In this document: positions 43,549-54,264 of the stretch, piece by piece
Numbering within the stretch: the first letter of the stretch is position 1
How the letters are laid out: every line of letters begins with the position of its first letter
Assembly: GCA_905178155.1 (NCBI GenBank)
Contig: CAJINV010000003.1
Span: forward strand, 4,375,863-4,439,862
Direction of reading: 5' to 3'
DNA: 64,000 bases
DNA from: Amoebophrya sp. A120
Taxonomy: Eukaryota > Sar > Dinophyceae > Syndiniales > Amoebophryaceae
Notes under the pieces: generated by a model
Seen by the model: only the letters and a program-made list of their open reading frames with translations
What the model was told of the DNA's origin: nothing
The model's database searches: none
Program-made: the position numbers and the translations under genes

Positions 43549-45164
43549 TCAGAGTTTTCTGTTTTTCCATTTCTTCCAGAGTTCCGTTTCTATCCCGTCG
43601 AGGACGGTTTCGAAGTAGTAGATATCAAGCGCCTCTTATCCTGAGTAAAAACGTACCCACACCATAGTTGTCATGCAAATCTGCATGCTTAAAATGTTTG
43701 TCATGCGGAGCCCCATGAGAAGCATTTTCTAAGGGTGTTTTGAAATTTGTCATGCTCCAATCAGCATGAGAGACTAGATCTGTAATGCTGCTGAACTAGC
43801 TCAAACAGCACTACACTACGCGTCCAAATTTGTCATGCGAAACAAGCAAAGTTGGCCGATTTGTCTAGCAGATTTTCCATCTTGACTCTGGTGTGGGTAC
43901 GTTTTTACTCAGGATACCTCTTTCTCTTGTTTGTACAGCTTCTCCGTGTCTGGCCCACCCTATCCTGTGTAAAAGCATCCCCACCCCAGAGTTGTCATGC
44001 AGATCTGCAAGCGCAAGAGCATTTGTAATGCGCATCCCCATGATAGGCATTTCCGATCGTGTTTTGGAACTTGTAATGCTGTAAACAGGATAAGCAGATG
44101 GATTTGTAATGCGACTTCCCTTTCTAAACTGCACTACACTACAGCTAGGAATTTGTCATGCGTGGCTCCCAAAACTTCAAGGTTTGTGTTGCAAAATCCC
44201 CATCTTGACTCTGGGGTGGGGACGTTTTTCATTAGGATACACCCATCATGGGGTTCATCATCTGCTGTTGGGGCATCCCCATCATCATCTGCATGGGATC
44301 GTCGATGCCGCCGCTGTCCTGTACCTTGCCTTCTTCCTCGAACAAACTCATCAGGAACATCTGGATTCCGCCGATTGACATCATGATGATGAAATACCAA
44401 CACAGACCGGAAATATACCTGTGAACGTCATTGCTTTTTGTTTTTCTTTTTTCCTTGATGTTTCTGGCGCATAATTGATTTATGCACAAGTTCAGTGCCG
44501 AGCTCGAGTCACGTCAGATGCAGCAAAAAGAAAAAAAGAGACTTACCCTGGTTCCAAATTTTCCACGTCCACCCCACGCTGCAGCATACTTTTGAACCGG
44601 AACGTCAGTGGGAAAGGCGTTTTTCCGACAAGAAACCCCGTGAAGAGAAAATTGACCCAGTAGCCGATAGCCCCCTGCGAGATGAGAAAAATCATTTGAC
44701 TCTTGAGCATGCCAACCATTTGTGCGGGGTCCTGCTGCTCCATTGCCTGCAGTGGGTCCTTTTTGGCGGGTGCGGCCTTTACCAGTAATCCCGTATCTTT
44801 CTTCGTGTAAAACGCTCGCCTGTTTTTTTGTGATACTCAAAATTTTTGTTGCACACCTGAACAGCTCTCGATCCAAATGCCTTTTGTAAAATTTCATGCA
44901 GACTCGGCTGTTCAACATAGTGGAAGTGACTCACCTGTTTCGGAAAGCGTCTTCTGTGAGAAATTTCCCGCCGCCGGACTTCAATAGTCGACACCTCCCA
45001 AGCACGTTGTTCTGCTTCAAGACTTTCATGTCAACCTTCGGCTCGTCTTTTGTCAGCACCAGCAGGTTTTGTCGAATCAGGTTCGAGAAGAGAAATACCA
45101 AAAAAATCGCGATCAGGGCATTATCCCGAATCAACGGATCCAGGATGATGTCGCTTTCTACCAT
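43549..45164 (-). CDS. EMC3: ER membrane protein complex subunit 3
   Basis: Five exons give 268 residues, close to human EMC3 (about 261). Exon 1 encodes DPLIRDNALIAIFLVFLFSN and exon 2 RAFYTKKDTG ... GKTPFPLTFRFKSMLQRGV. Exon 3 encodes YISGLCWYFIIMMSIGGIQM and a Met/Gln-rich tail, exon 4 PDTEKLYKQEKE, and exon 5 ALDIYYFETVLDGIETEL. EMC3 belongs to the YidC/Oxa1/TMCO1 insertase superfamily and forms the membrane insertion core of the EMC at the ER. Introns 1 and 2 (44820-44934, 44419-44546) are ordinary, with GTGAGT and GTAAGT donors. Introns 3 and 4 (43960-44240, 43633-43917) consist of introner elements plus bases of their target duplications. Exon 4 is only 42 nt long and lies between the two introners. 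All phases match across the five exons. Confidence 0.93.
43637..43916. mobile_element. Introner element 1 (EMC3 intron 4), 280 bp
   Basis: The ends are inverted repeats of about 31 bp (43637-43667 against 43886-43916, one mismatch), starting TATCCTGAGTAAAAACG. The element is flanked by a 5-bp direct repeat CCTCT (43632-43636 and 43917-43921). In transcript sense the donor is the last G of AGAGG plus TATCC (GTATCC). The acceptor is GATA plus AGAG. Splicing there restores KEQ-type exon text EKE|ALD exactly. The interior carries spaced copies of TTGTCATGC-like words. Confidence 0.9.
43961..44239. mobile_element. Introner element 2 (EMC3 intron 3), 279 bp
   Basis: Same family as element 1: the ends start TATCCTGTGTAAAAGC and, on the other strand, TATCCTAATGAAAAACG, then share TCCCCACCCCAGAG. 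The flanking 5-bp direct repeat is CACCC (43956-43960 and 44240-44244). Transcript-sense donor GTATCC and acceptor GATAG are both completed by G residues of the duplication GGGTG. Splicing joins MMG to GGPDTEK in frame, with one extra codon left by the duplication. The interior has the same TTGTRATGC words. Confidence 0.9.
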
Positions 45165-45992
45165 TTTGTCGCTGCGTCAAGGCAAAAGTGCTCACAGAAA
45201 AAAACACACGAAAAAGTGGTCTTTCAGCATCCGCGTGTTGACTACGACTTCTAGTAGCATTAGTACACGAATAAGTGAAAAAAGGTCGTCATCATGGATG
45301 TCATCTTTCTACATGGCTAAGTACTCACGAAGTCTCAGAATCTGAAAACCCACTACCATAATTCACCTGCTCGAAAGGAGAACAAAACGTGATGTCGCCG
45401 CTGCTTTTCAAAAAGTTGAGCCGTGCCTTGCCCTATCAAAAAAGTGGAACTGATCCATTGGCTCTCGTCGATCTATCTACTTTTTCTTAGCATAGATGTG
45501 ATGGAGCAGTCTGATCGTCATCTGAACATGTTCCGGTGAAGATCACTACCTTCGAGAGCTGGGATCCTCTTCATAGTTAATGTGAACAGCTGCGAATTGA
45601 CCGGCTACGGTCTATGACCTCAGGACCTCTAGGTCTAGCGATCAAGCTGCTTGCCAGCTTTTCGTCAAAATACCGCGCGCTTTTTTCTCATTGGGCGTGT
45701 CTCGTCCTCTACTTTATCAATTACCAAAGGGTTTTTCTGCAGCGAGGCCGCTAGATTGACTGGGATTCGTTTTGAAGTGCAGTTTCAGAATTTGATTCGT
45801 TCCTGGGTAGTTCTTGGGGAAGTAAACTAGTGCTCGCTTGTTAGACAAGCAGTAGCGATCGGCGTGGCCTGAAGTCGAAAAATTTCGGATTTGCAACAGC
45901 AGGGCGATCCAGCTACATAACCATGTCTTGCAGGAAAATCATCTGAAATCGAACGGCATGCACCGACCCAGGAACAACTAGCGGAGTTCCAT
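45165..45992. other. Intergenic region between EMC3 and DnaJ genes
   Basis: About 830 bp, the EMC3 5' flank and DnaJ 3' flank. The minus strand contains ACCGTAGCCGG near 45605, which shares only 8 nt with the dinoflagellate spliced leader. No gene is supported. Confidence 0.45.
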
Positions 45993-47651
45993 TTACAGCT
46001 CATCTGTAAGCTGCGGAGCGTTACCTTGGACGCTCCGCTTCGCCTTCTTCCCGTTTGCTTCCATCTCGAGCGTGGCCTGTGCGGGTCCACCGTCGCGCGC
46101 CTCCACCGTCTTCGTGACTTTCTTGCCGTTCTTGTAGGTGGTTTTCGACTTCTTGCTGTGCGTAGTCGTCTTTCCGCCACCGGAGGAGTAGGAAGTAGAA
46201 GTGGAGAAGGAAAACGACGACCCACCACCCATGCCTCCGCCGCCGCCACCCAGCCCAGCAAACATGTCGCCGAACCCTCCGAAAATGTCATCCCCGCCAC
46301 CTCCGCCCATGCCGCCGAACATGCCCGCAAACATATCCTCCATCGGATCCCCGCCGCCCCGTGGTTTATTACCGCGGCCGTGCGGTTTTTGTTCTTCCTC
46401 TTCCGCTCCTCCGCCGCCGAACAGTTTCTCCATGTCCGCCGCCATGCCCGCAAACGCGTCCTCGAATTCAGCGAACGGATCCTTGCCATCGAACGCGTCC
46501 TTGAAAATATCGTTTACGTTCGTGTGGCCGCCGCCGAACTATCAAAATGAAAAATCCCCCCTCCCCATATAGAAAACGAAATTTGTGTTGCTGTATTTGA
46601 GGCGTGAGGCGTGAGGCGTAACATGATCGCTCCCGGAGGAGGTGGAACAGTCAGCAGCCCGAACTCATCGGTTTTGCAAGGTCCACAACCCCCTGGGGGT
46701 GATATACGGGGGTGGCTCCGCGTGGCGGCGATCTAGGATCGCTACCTGGAAGAAGGAATGGGAGCCTCTTTTCAGAAGTACTCCACAAACCTAAGCCAAC
46801 CACTGCCCCCGCAGTCACAAACTCACACCCGACATCGAGAACCGATGCGAGGGAGACCCCGGCAACCCTTCTCTGCGACCGAATACCGAGAGGGATAAGT
46901 GGACCCCTCAGTTTAGACGGTTGCTGTATTTGAGTACACAACTTGTATTACTAGAAGGTCAAGATACGCAGCTGCTCCCTCCTTTGCAGGCAATTTGTCA
47001 TGCTATCTTCCATTTCCATTGGCCTCCTGTCATGCTGAAGACGCAAGGCTCTCCTACGCCACCCAGCACTAGAGTCCGCTTCTTTTGCCTTCTAGCATGA
47101 CAACACGATTTGTGGTCTCAAATCATGCTACACAAATCTCCGCTTCAGTATGGCGAGGTGGGATTTTTCATTTTGATACGAACCCGAACCCCTTCATGAT
47201 GTCATCGAAGTTGTCCTTGCCGAAGTCCACATTGTCGAAGTTCAGACCTCCGCTGTCGTACTGCTTCCGCTTTTCCTCATCGGAAAGGACTTCGTAGGCT
47301 GCCGTTATCTGTGTGGAGTGTGTGTATTTTTGTTTCTTTCTCGAAACACCAAATTAACTTTCAACATATGCGTCCTGTAGCGCCGTATTCATAAAGCTCA
47401 TCCACTAAAAGAGGTACCTTTTTGAACTCGGCTTCGGCCCACTCCTTCTTGTCCGGGTTTTTGTCGGGGTGCACTTTTAGTGCGAGTTTTCGGTAGGCCT
47501 TTTTTATGTCCGAAGCTGAGGCATCCTTTTTTACTCCCAGGGTCTCGTACAGATCTTCGCCTTTGTCTGCTCGGGAAAGCCACACCCCTCCCCAGAATGA
47601 GGTCAGGGCAAAAAGAAGCAGCGCTGGCCGAAACAGACGTAGAGCCACCAT
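45993..47651 (-). CDS. Secretory-pathway DnaJ (Hsp40) protein with Gly/Phe-rich region
   Basis: Three exons give 302 residues. Residues 1-28 form a signal peptide ([20 protein letters not shown]). The J domain runs from about 33 to 100 with [20 protein letters not shown], the HPD motif in [12 protein letters not shown] and [16 protein letters not shown] Gly/Phe/Met-rich region follows ([20 protein letters not shown]). The C-terminus is [11 protein letters not shown] then [14 protein letters not shown], like the class B DNAJB2/B6/B9 type. It has no Cys-rich zinc domain. It would stimulate an ER or other luminal Hsp70 such as BiP. Intron 1 (47309-47417) is conventional with a GTACCT donor. Intron 2 (46539-47179) is introner element 3. 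The J domain is complete only when both are removed. Confidence 0.9.
46540..47178. mobile_element. Introner element 3 (DnaJ intron 2), 639 bp including a nested insertion
   Basis: The ends are inverted repeats starting TATCAAAATGAAAAATCCC (46540 inwards and 47178 inwards). The flanking 5-bp direct repeat is CGAAC (46535-46539, 47179-47183). In transcript sense the duplication is GTTCG; its last G plus TATC gives the donor GTATCA, and GATA plus its first G gives the acceptor GATAG. The join reads KGFGF|FGGGHTN in frame. The terminal sequence differs from elements 1 and 2 after TATC, so this is a second family. Without the nested insertion it would be about 306 bp. The interior again contains TTTGTCATGCT and TAGCATGACA. 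Confidence 0.87.
46602..46919 (-). mobile_element. Nested insertion inside introner 3, probable 5'-truncated retroelement copy
   Basis: A 15-bp direct repeat, GTTGCTGTATTTGAG, flanks the segment (46587-46601 and 46920-46934), as expected of a target-site duplication. On the minus strand the segment ends in about three copies of a 7-bp repeat GCCTCAC directly before the duplication. A long target duplication with a short tandem-repeat tail is typical of non-LTR (LINE-type) insertions. A 96-codon ORF crosses it but starts outside and shows no recognised domain. It is GC-richer than the surrounding introner. Confidence 0.55.
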
Positions 47652-48776
47652 TTTCGTTGTGTCGGTTTTTTTCTACGTGGGCGCGCTGGCGGCCCAAACT
47701 AATGTCGCAAGCAAGCGATGAAATAGGTTGGAAAACTAGTTTACTTCGCTCTGACTCTCGCGTATCGTGTTGGATCGAAAGTGTTCGCAACTTCAAAAAG
47801 AGGCATGCTGTACTTGCGGGGCAAACCAAAGTAAGTAGGATGTGAACTAGTTGATGAGGGGAGGGTAAGGATTTCTCTTTTCACGCTGGGAGGGACTGCA
47901 GGATTTGAAAAAATCAAAGTGCTTGATCTGCAGAGTAGCCGGCAGCGAGGCTCCTGCTACTGCCATGCTCCTAGTGAAAGGTTGGCCACACGACCATCTG
48001 AAGACAGTGGAAGAGAGCGAGTCGTGGTGTGCCACTTTCTTCATGAATTCTCGAATACTGCTGGACTCGGTCCAATCCTCGAAAGACCTAATCGAGAGAA
48101 ACAAAAGAGACCTGAATTATGCGTGTACATTTGTCGAAAAGCTGAAGAAGTCGACAGCGCGAACCTTATCGGGAGCGAGTACATACAACATAGAAACACA
48201 CACCGGTTGGTGCGCCCTTTTATTTTTGTATTCCCAAGAAAATCAAAATTAGTAGTAGCATAAAAATACAAACAACAGTCATGCAAAGCCATGCGGATGT
48301 TGTTTTCCAAAAGTAGACGAGAAAAAGTTACGTATATTGTTCAAAATAGCGGCTACCGGCTCTTACCGCGCATACGAAAGTAAGTAACTTTTGGCCGATC
48401 CGTCGGGCTTTTATTTCAGTGCCGTATAACCATTGCGCAGTCACATTTTTCACCCTTGTTTGTTAAGCTTAAGTTGTTTCTACGGTTTTTTATATCGCCA
48501 ATTCCATCATATTGAAAACAAAACTAAAACAGTGTTCGGACTGCAACTACAGAGGAATGCGTTTCGTCCGTTCGACTCTGAAGTAGATACTAATAAATTT
48601 TTCACAAAAAAAAAGCGGCACAATCAACGCTCCTAGCAAAAAAAGATACGCGCAGCACAAAATCGCGACGACAAAGCCCGCGCACTGGCACACTAGACGA
48701 AGAGAAGGACGTGTGAATGTACTAGTACGAAAGTTACAGTTACTCGAACTCGTTCAAAAACCATTACCATTTTTTT
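47652..48776. other. Intergenic region upstream of the DnaJ gene
   Basis: About 1.1 kb. Overlapping short ORFs on both strands carry no domain signal, and the stretch 48400-48780 is AT-rich. No gene is supported. Confidence 0.45.
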
Positions 48777-51700
48777 TTATCCGGGAGGGAACCTGCGCAT
48801 TTTGTCCTCCAGGTAGGAGCTTATTGAATCTGGGTTTTCCGTGGGTGGGTGACGAGACCGGTCACCCACTTCTACACTTCCTCCATCTAAGGTGGATAAT
48901 TGATTTGGCCCCTTGGTGAAGATTGCCTCCGCATTTTGTTGATAGAACGCCTCCCGGTGGCGCTGGCGCCTAGAGACCTGCGAAGGTTCTTTCTTGGTTT
49001 GATGGGATCGCGTTGCGGACCAAGAACGTTGGCTCGTTTTTTTGCTACGGTCGTGCACACGGTGCGGCATTTCGAAGGATGCGGTCGGCGATTGCGGGTG
49101 CTGTTCCCAGCAGCCCTCCACTGCAGCCGCCCCCGCAGCCTGTTGACTGCTCACAGGCGGGAAGCCGCAAGCGTAAGGAGGACAGGAGGAAGGCCAGGAC
49201 GGACAATATCCACCCTCCATGAAAGAGGGGTCGAACTGCAACTGCGGACTCCATGGTGGGGCGGGACAGCACATCATCGGGAATTGACCGCAAGCCGAAT
49301 AAACACCAGATGCGAAAAGTGCCTGCTCGCTCTGGACATCCTGTACTTGCACGCCATTGCTCCAAGCTGGAAACCCGAACTCACCACTGTTTCGGATGGG
49401 AACTTGTTGCGAAGAAATTGTTCCTTCAGGCGCGCTTGCAGCTAGAAACTGTGCACCGGGAGGAGAAACTTGTAGAGGAGAAACTTGCTGAGGTCCCAGC
49501 AGCGGCATCTGAACCTCGGGGGGCGCTGTAACTATCTGCTGCTGCCCGAGAGAGGCGGCCCACGCAAGGGCTGGGTCGACCGTCCAAGATGCGGGCGCTC
49601 CTACATTTCCGCTCGCTGTTGCCGCTTGTCCGGGCCGCGCGAGCGAATTGCTCGGCATCGCGCCGGCACTTTGTGTTTGTCCCGCCGCCAAGACAGAATT
49701 CGCCGTGGCCCCGGACGCTGAAGATAAACCCGGGCCCGAAGTTTCCGCAGGATTCGCCGGGACAACACCGCTAGGAAGCGCTGCACCGGCTTGGCTGAGA
49801 AGAGGACCCGCTGCAGGTCCCAGGGTGCCCGTCGGCTGCAGGCCGACGGGACCACCGGTCGGTAGCGGAAGTCTTCCGGGAAACAGAAGCTGGGACGGAA
49901 ACAGGTCAAGAGACCCGGTTTGCAAGAACTTGCACGTCGCCAATTGTGCCATCACGAGAAAAGGATTCGAAGCCGCGGCTGCACTTTGATGTGCCTCTAT
50001 TTCTACTGCGGTTTTAACCGCAGGCTGGTGGGCAGATGAAGTGCATGTTGAAGAAGTAGTTGCCGAGCCACCTCGCGTATCAGCTTCTCCACACGTCGTG
50101 ATCTTGTCCTTCCTTTCACTATACTGCTGCTCGAGCTCCCGCTTGAGGCTTTCCATACTTGCCACCATTTCTGCGATTTTCAACTGCGTTTTATCTTCAG
50201 AGTTTCCAGACGTCGAGAGCCCGCCCTCTTTCGCACCCTGCCACCGCGAGAAGCACTGCCGCAAGTCGTCGTCCTGTTGGAGCAATTGCAGGAGTTGTGT
50301 GCTCATCGTGCAGAGCTCTAGCAGTAGCAAAGGATTCACCGATGTCAGTTTCCGAATCGGTGCCGCCAAATCGTCGCTGGCAGTCGACACTGCGGAACTC
50401 AAACTTTGTGACCACAACCCGCTTGCGCTCGCAAGAGTTTCGTCTCCCGTCATGTGATTCGCCATATCTTCCGGACCCGTCGCGATGCTTGTAGAGGAAC
50501 TGGAATTCGCGTTTCCTTGTATGCCTGCTGGGAGCTCTTTAGCCGCCACGCTCGGTCGTGTGGTCTCGTGCGGAACTGTATCTTGTCCGCTTGTTGCTGG
50601 AGCAGGACTCGCCATGAAGGCTCCGTCTCCGTGCAGTCTGCTCGCTATAAGGTCGAAGCTTGCATTTGCGCCGTTTCCGAGGCCTGCCGCGCAGTCAGCG
50701 GTGCTGCTGTCGCAGGGCTCTTCGACAGGCTCTTGCAAAACCTCGATACTTTCGTTCTGATGAAGCAACTCCGATCCAAGGGACTGCGTGCCACTGCCAA
50801 TCGTCTCTTGCACCATTTTGGCCATCGCCGCCAGCCCCAGACCACTCGGTGAGAAGTCGACATCGGCAACCGCGCAGGCTGTCTGGGCGCTCGTAGATTT
50901 CTCTGCGGACAACTTCGCTAGAAGCGGCCGGCTTTTCTTAGCGTCCGCGCCCGTTTTTTCGGCGTCATCCTGTAGATGCGTGGGTCCCAACTCGCGACTG
51001 CTGCCGTCTAGCACACTCTTTGCGGAAACCGTCGCTTTTGTACCTGCTGTCTCTTGAAACAGTGGAGTGCGTCGCCAGAGGCTTATCGCGATACCCCGCG
51101 GATCTCCAGAATCTGGAATCATGTTGGGATGGAGGGGCTCCAAGTACTGGTCTAGCTCCTGCATGACTTTGTCACAACCGTGTAGAGGCGCAAACTCCTT
51201 CACCGTCAAAATCAAAGCCTGTAGAGAGCGTTTAGTGTATCAAAAATTTTCAAAACGGAAAGGAAATTTGAACCTCTGATCCTTTTTGGACATGAGCACT
51301 TTGAAGCGGATGAATAAGAATCGCACACGACACTAGTCTGCGTCATGAAAGATCTCAAACTTCACAGCGGTACACGACCAAGACAAATTCCTCTAGTACT
51401 TCCACAGGCACGTTCATCAGCCCGGCCGATTTGCTTGTCTGCATGCTCTCCAGGAGCAGCGCCCTCCACTCTTCTTTCACCGCAAGAAAATTGCCCGTCA
51501 CAAGCAACCGCTGCACCTCCACTGACGAGCGCTCCAAAACTTCAAACGTCACCGGATCAAGCGCCTTGGTCGTCATCGCACGACGCAGCCGCAAGTGCGC
51601 TTCTTCAGACCACGGCCAGCCTTTCCACGTAACCCCGTCCTGCAAAGATTTCATCCCGATCATGCGATTCTTCACTAACGCCCTCGCTTGCCCAACTGGC

Positions 51701-52745
51701 AACTGCTTGTCCCACTTCACTCCAAGCTTCGTTGCCAAATCCTCGTCAAACGGATGCTCCTGCTGCGAAGCATTATCTGGTAGTGTGGGGTTACTGAAAG
51801 GCGTTCGCAGATATGTCTCCGAATTTGGTCGTCCGTCGAGGACGTGCTTCTCGCAGCCTCTCTCCGCCACATCGGATCCTCCACCTGCGTCGGCTCCACC
51901 CGCCTTAGCGCTCCGCAAATGAAAAGGCTTCTGCTGTTGATCAACGCAACCAGGCACTTTATTTCGGGCCTGAAGTCGTGGAGACAAATGAAACAGTGCC
52001 TTTATGTTTCGTTTCATGCGTTGTAAACAGGAAGCCCACGTGTACTACCTGAGCGCTACTTACAGGCGACTTCAATCTCACGTACAGGCGACTTCTTGTA
52101 GTTCATATCACTTGTGCTCGACTTCAATCTCACGTAATATACCTTTTGACGCTGATGTCTCCGTTTACTTGGGCCCAAATTTCCGCCCTGTACTGGCTGA
52201 TCACACACCCCAGGGCTTTGCTGCGGTTCAGAGGAAGGCGACAAGCCGAAATTAATCTGCACAGTGGCGTCCTCATCACTTTCTTGTGCGTCGGCCCAAC
52301 GTTCCCGGCCCCCGGTCGGGCTACCTAAATCACAACATCGCTCCGCCCCTGGGAACGAAGCCGGCTTGTCACACTGCACCGTAGATGGACACGGCTCGGA
52401 GCATGTTCCAGCGCTAGTGGCGGAAGTTACTGGTGAGCACGAGGAGTCGCCTTGCTTTGCACCTCGTGCAGATAGTATCGGCAGGCTCACTTGCTTCTGC
52501 AACGGTTTTGCATGTGACTGTCCATCGTCCTTCTTATCGCCGAGTCGCTCTTCTAGTTGAGCTACAATTTGCTTCACGCGCCATTGCGCTTGAGCTGGCT
52601 TTGTCTTGGTCGTCCCTGGTGAGATATTCGTCCACGACGATTTGCTCCCGGATTTTGTCACAAACTTTCTGCCGCCCGTGCGACTGCCATTGGTGAGCTG
52701 CGTAAAGTGCAACGCAGACGCAAAGATTCGACTCCACTGCGTCAT
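48777..52745 (-). CDS. Unrecognised large protein, Ala/Ser/Gln/Pro-rich C-terminal half
   Basis: Three exon blocks are inferred. About 52064-52745 starts MTQWSRIFASALHFTQLTN and has a basic middle. About 51364-51970 encodes the most ordered part: KLGVKWDKQLPVGQARALVK, SLQDGVTWKGWPWSEEAHL, SVEVQRLLVTGNFLAVKEEW and VPVEVLEEFVLVVYRCE. The block 48777-51220 continues LILTVKEFAPLHGCDKVMQE and then becomes low complexity for 750 residues, with a Met/Pro/Cys-containing stretch and a basic tail. The first intron has a GTAAGT donor at 52063 but its acceptor is not certain. The second ends at a CTCTACAG acceptor near 51221. No family is recognised. The composition suggests an RNA-binding or regulatory protein, but that is a guess. 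Confidence 0.6.
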
Positions 52746-54264
52746 ACTGAATCAACATGCAGGACAGTCGATCTTAATCTTATCACACACCCAGCGAGGT
52801 TCAAAAAATAATCATGAATCCTTCACCTTTTCTTAAAACCGAGACCCTAGCTGATCCCAAAGCGATAGGAAACACCAAAATCGAAACAGAAAGCAGGCAA
52901 AAAAAAGACAAACACGTAAATATGTCCAAAAAAGCAGCTGCTTTGTTGATCTGCCTGCGCAAACAATATTTCTGCATCTTTGGGATCGCGCGATCTAGCA
53001 CAGCTGCTGTGTACGCTGCTTTTTGCCGCACGACGCTAATTCATGAATTAGAATTACCGAAACCTTCCTCGCAATAGTAAATATTTTCGCATAATAGACG
53101 GAACATGCTTATGTGTTTTTATCCTCTTCTTCGCACGCACCGCTGTATTTGATAGATTTGTTTCCGGACGCCACTTTTGTTTCGCATTCTGATTCAATCA
53201 GTAAATAATAGAGATACATCTTTATGCATTTGAAGTAAACAAAAACAAAAAACTAAATGGTAAATACTACTTCATCGTTAGTAGCAATTATTAAGCTTTC
53301 GCGTTTTCCTTGCACTTGATTTACTGCCTGTGGAATGGAACTTAGCTTGCTGCGCAAAAAACAATGAAGAGGAAGGAAGGAGGCAAAGACAAATAGATAT
53401 CATTTTTCGAAATCATGTCCATACCGTGCTAAAAGCATGTGCACATTGGAGCGAAGGAGGAGAAAAATGATCGAGAAGCAGGACGTTGCAGTTCTTTGCC
53501 GGGAGGTAAAAAAGCATTACAGATTTGCAGTGAAGATTGAGAGAGCGAATTGAGAGCGAATTCTTTCATGTTTAGATTCTTGCGGTCTGCTGGTGGTGAA
53601 CGTCTTCACCTATCGCCTTAAGCGCCGGCCTAAACCTACATCCCGTTTGCCGACAGGATGCAGATCGATCATGATCTGCGGCTCCAGCCTTATTTCGTTC
53701 GCTGGAAATCAAGAGAGCGCGGAATCGGTGCTGCAAGCTATCTCTCCCATCTCTCTATGAAGTGCAAGTCTCTCTTTTACAGATCTGTGAACATCTGAGG
53801 AAGAACCTCGCGCTCTAGAACTAAAACCCTCTGCAAGTAAATCTCATGTTTAGCAATTTGTAATGCATTTTTCAAAAAAGGGGGCTTCATGTTTTAGGTT
53901 TCACAGATAGTGCCAGATGTCCATTGCAAAATCTACCGGAGTTGGACACTCAGAATCTCTCTCATGATGAAGACGTAGGTGAAAGAAAGCAGAAATGCCT
54001 TATGATCTCTCAAAAACAGGACGAAATATCGGAAGGTCTGATGACAAGAAAAAGATTACGCATGCAAAAATTGGAAATAGTGCTGCACTTGGTGCACGAA
54101 CAACATGTGATTTTTCACGAAGATTGGCGCACTTTTCAAAAGAGAGCTGCCTCCATCTAGTCTTGGTTTCGGAACCGGGGAAGAAGATACAGCAGTTGCA
54201 GGGGCGGCGGCGACTGCAAGTACTGCTGATCGATCGTGGTATCGTAGATAGAGGAAGAAGTCGA
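52746..54264. other. Gene-free stretch with a cluster of hairpins at 53595-53689
   Basis: About 1.5 kb, mostly AT-rich, without a supported ORF. Inside it, 53580-53820 is GC-richer and folds into a run of stems: GGTGAA/TTCACC (53595-53610, 4-nt loop), CATCC/GGATG (53639-53660) and GCAGATC/GATCTGC (53660-53679, 6-nt loop). This density of stems outside genes suggests a structured RNA, but it matches no class I can name. Near 53850-53940 a weak echo of introner interior words (TTTGTAATGC, TTGCAAAATC) occurs without terminal repeats. Confidence 0.35.

Noticed and set aside
45590-45625. Possible spliced-leader RNA gene (ACCGTAGCCGG)
   Set aside because: Only CCGTAGCC is shared with the known dinoflagellate leader. 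The rest, including the splice donor region and an Sm-like site, is absent.
46651-46941. 96-codon minus-strand ORF inside introner 3
   Set aside because: It crosses the nested insertion and one direct repeat, shows no domain, and lies within an intron that must be removed to give the DnaJ protein.
53850-53940. Introner remnant
   Set aside because: It has TTTGTAATGC and TTGCAAAATC words but no terminal repeats and no target duplication, so it is too weak to call.
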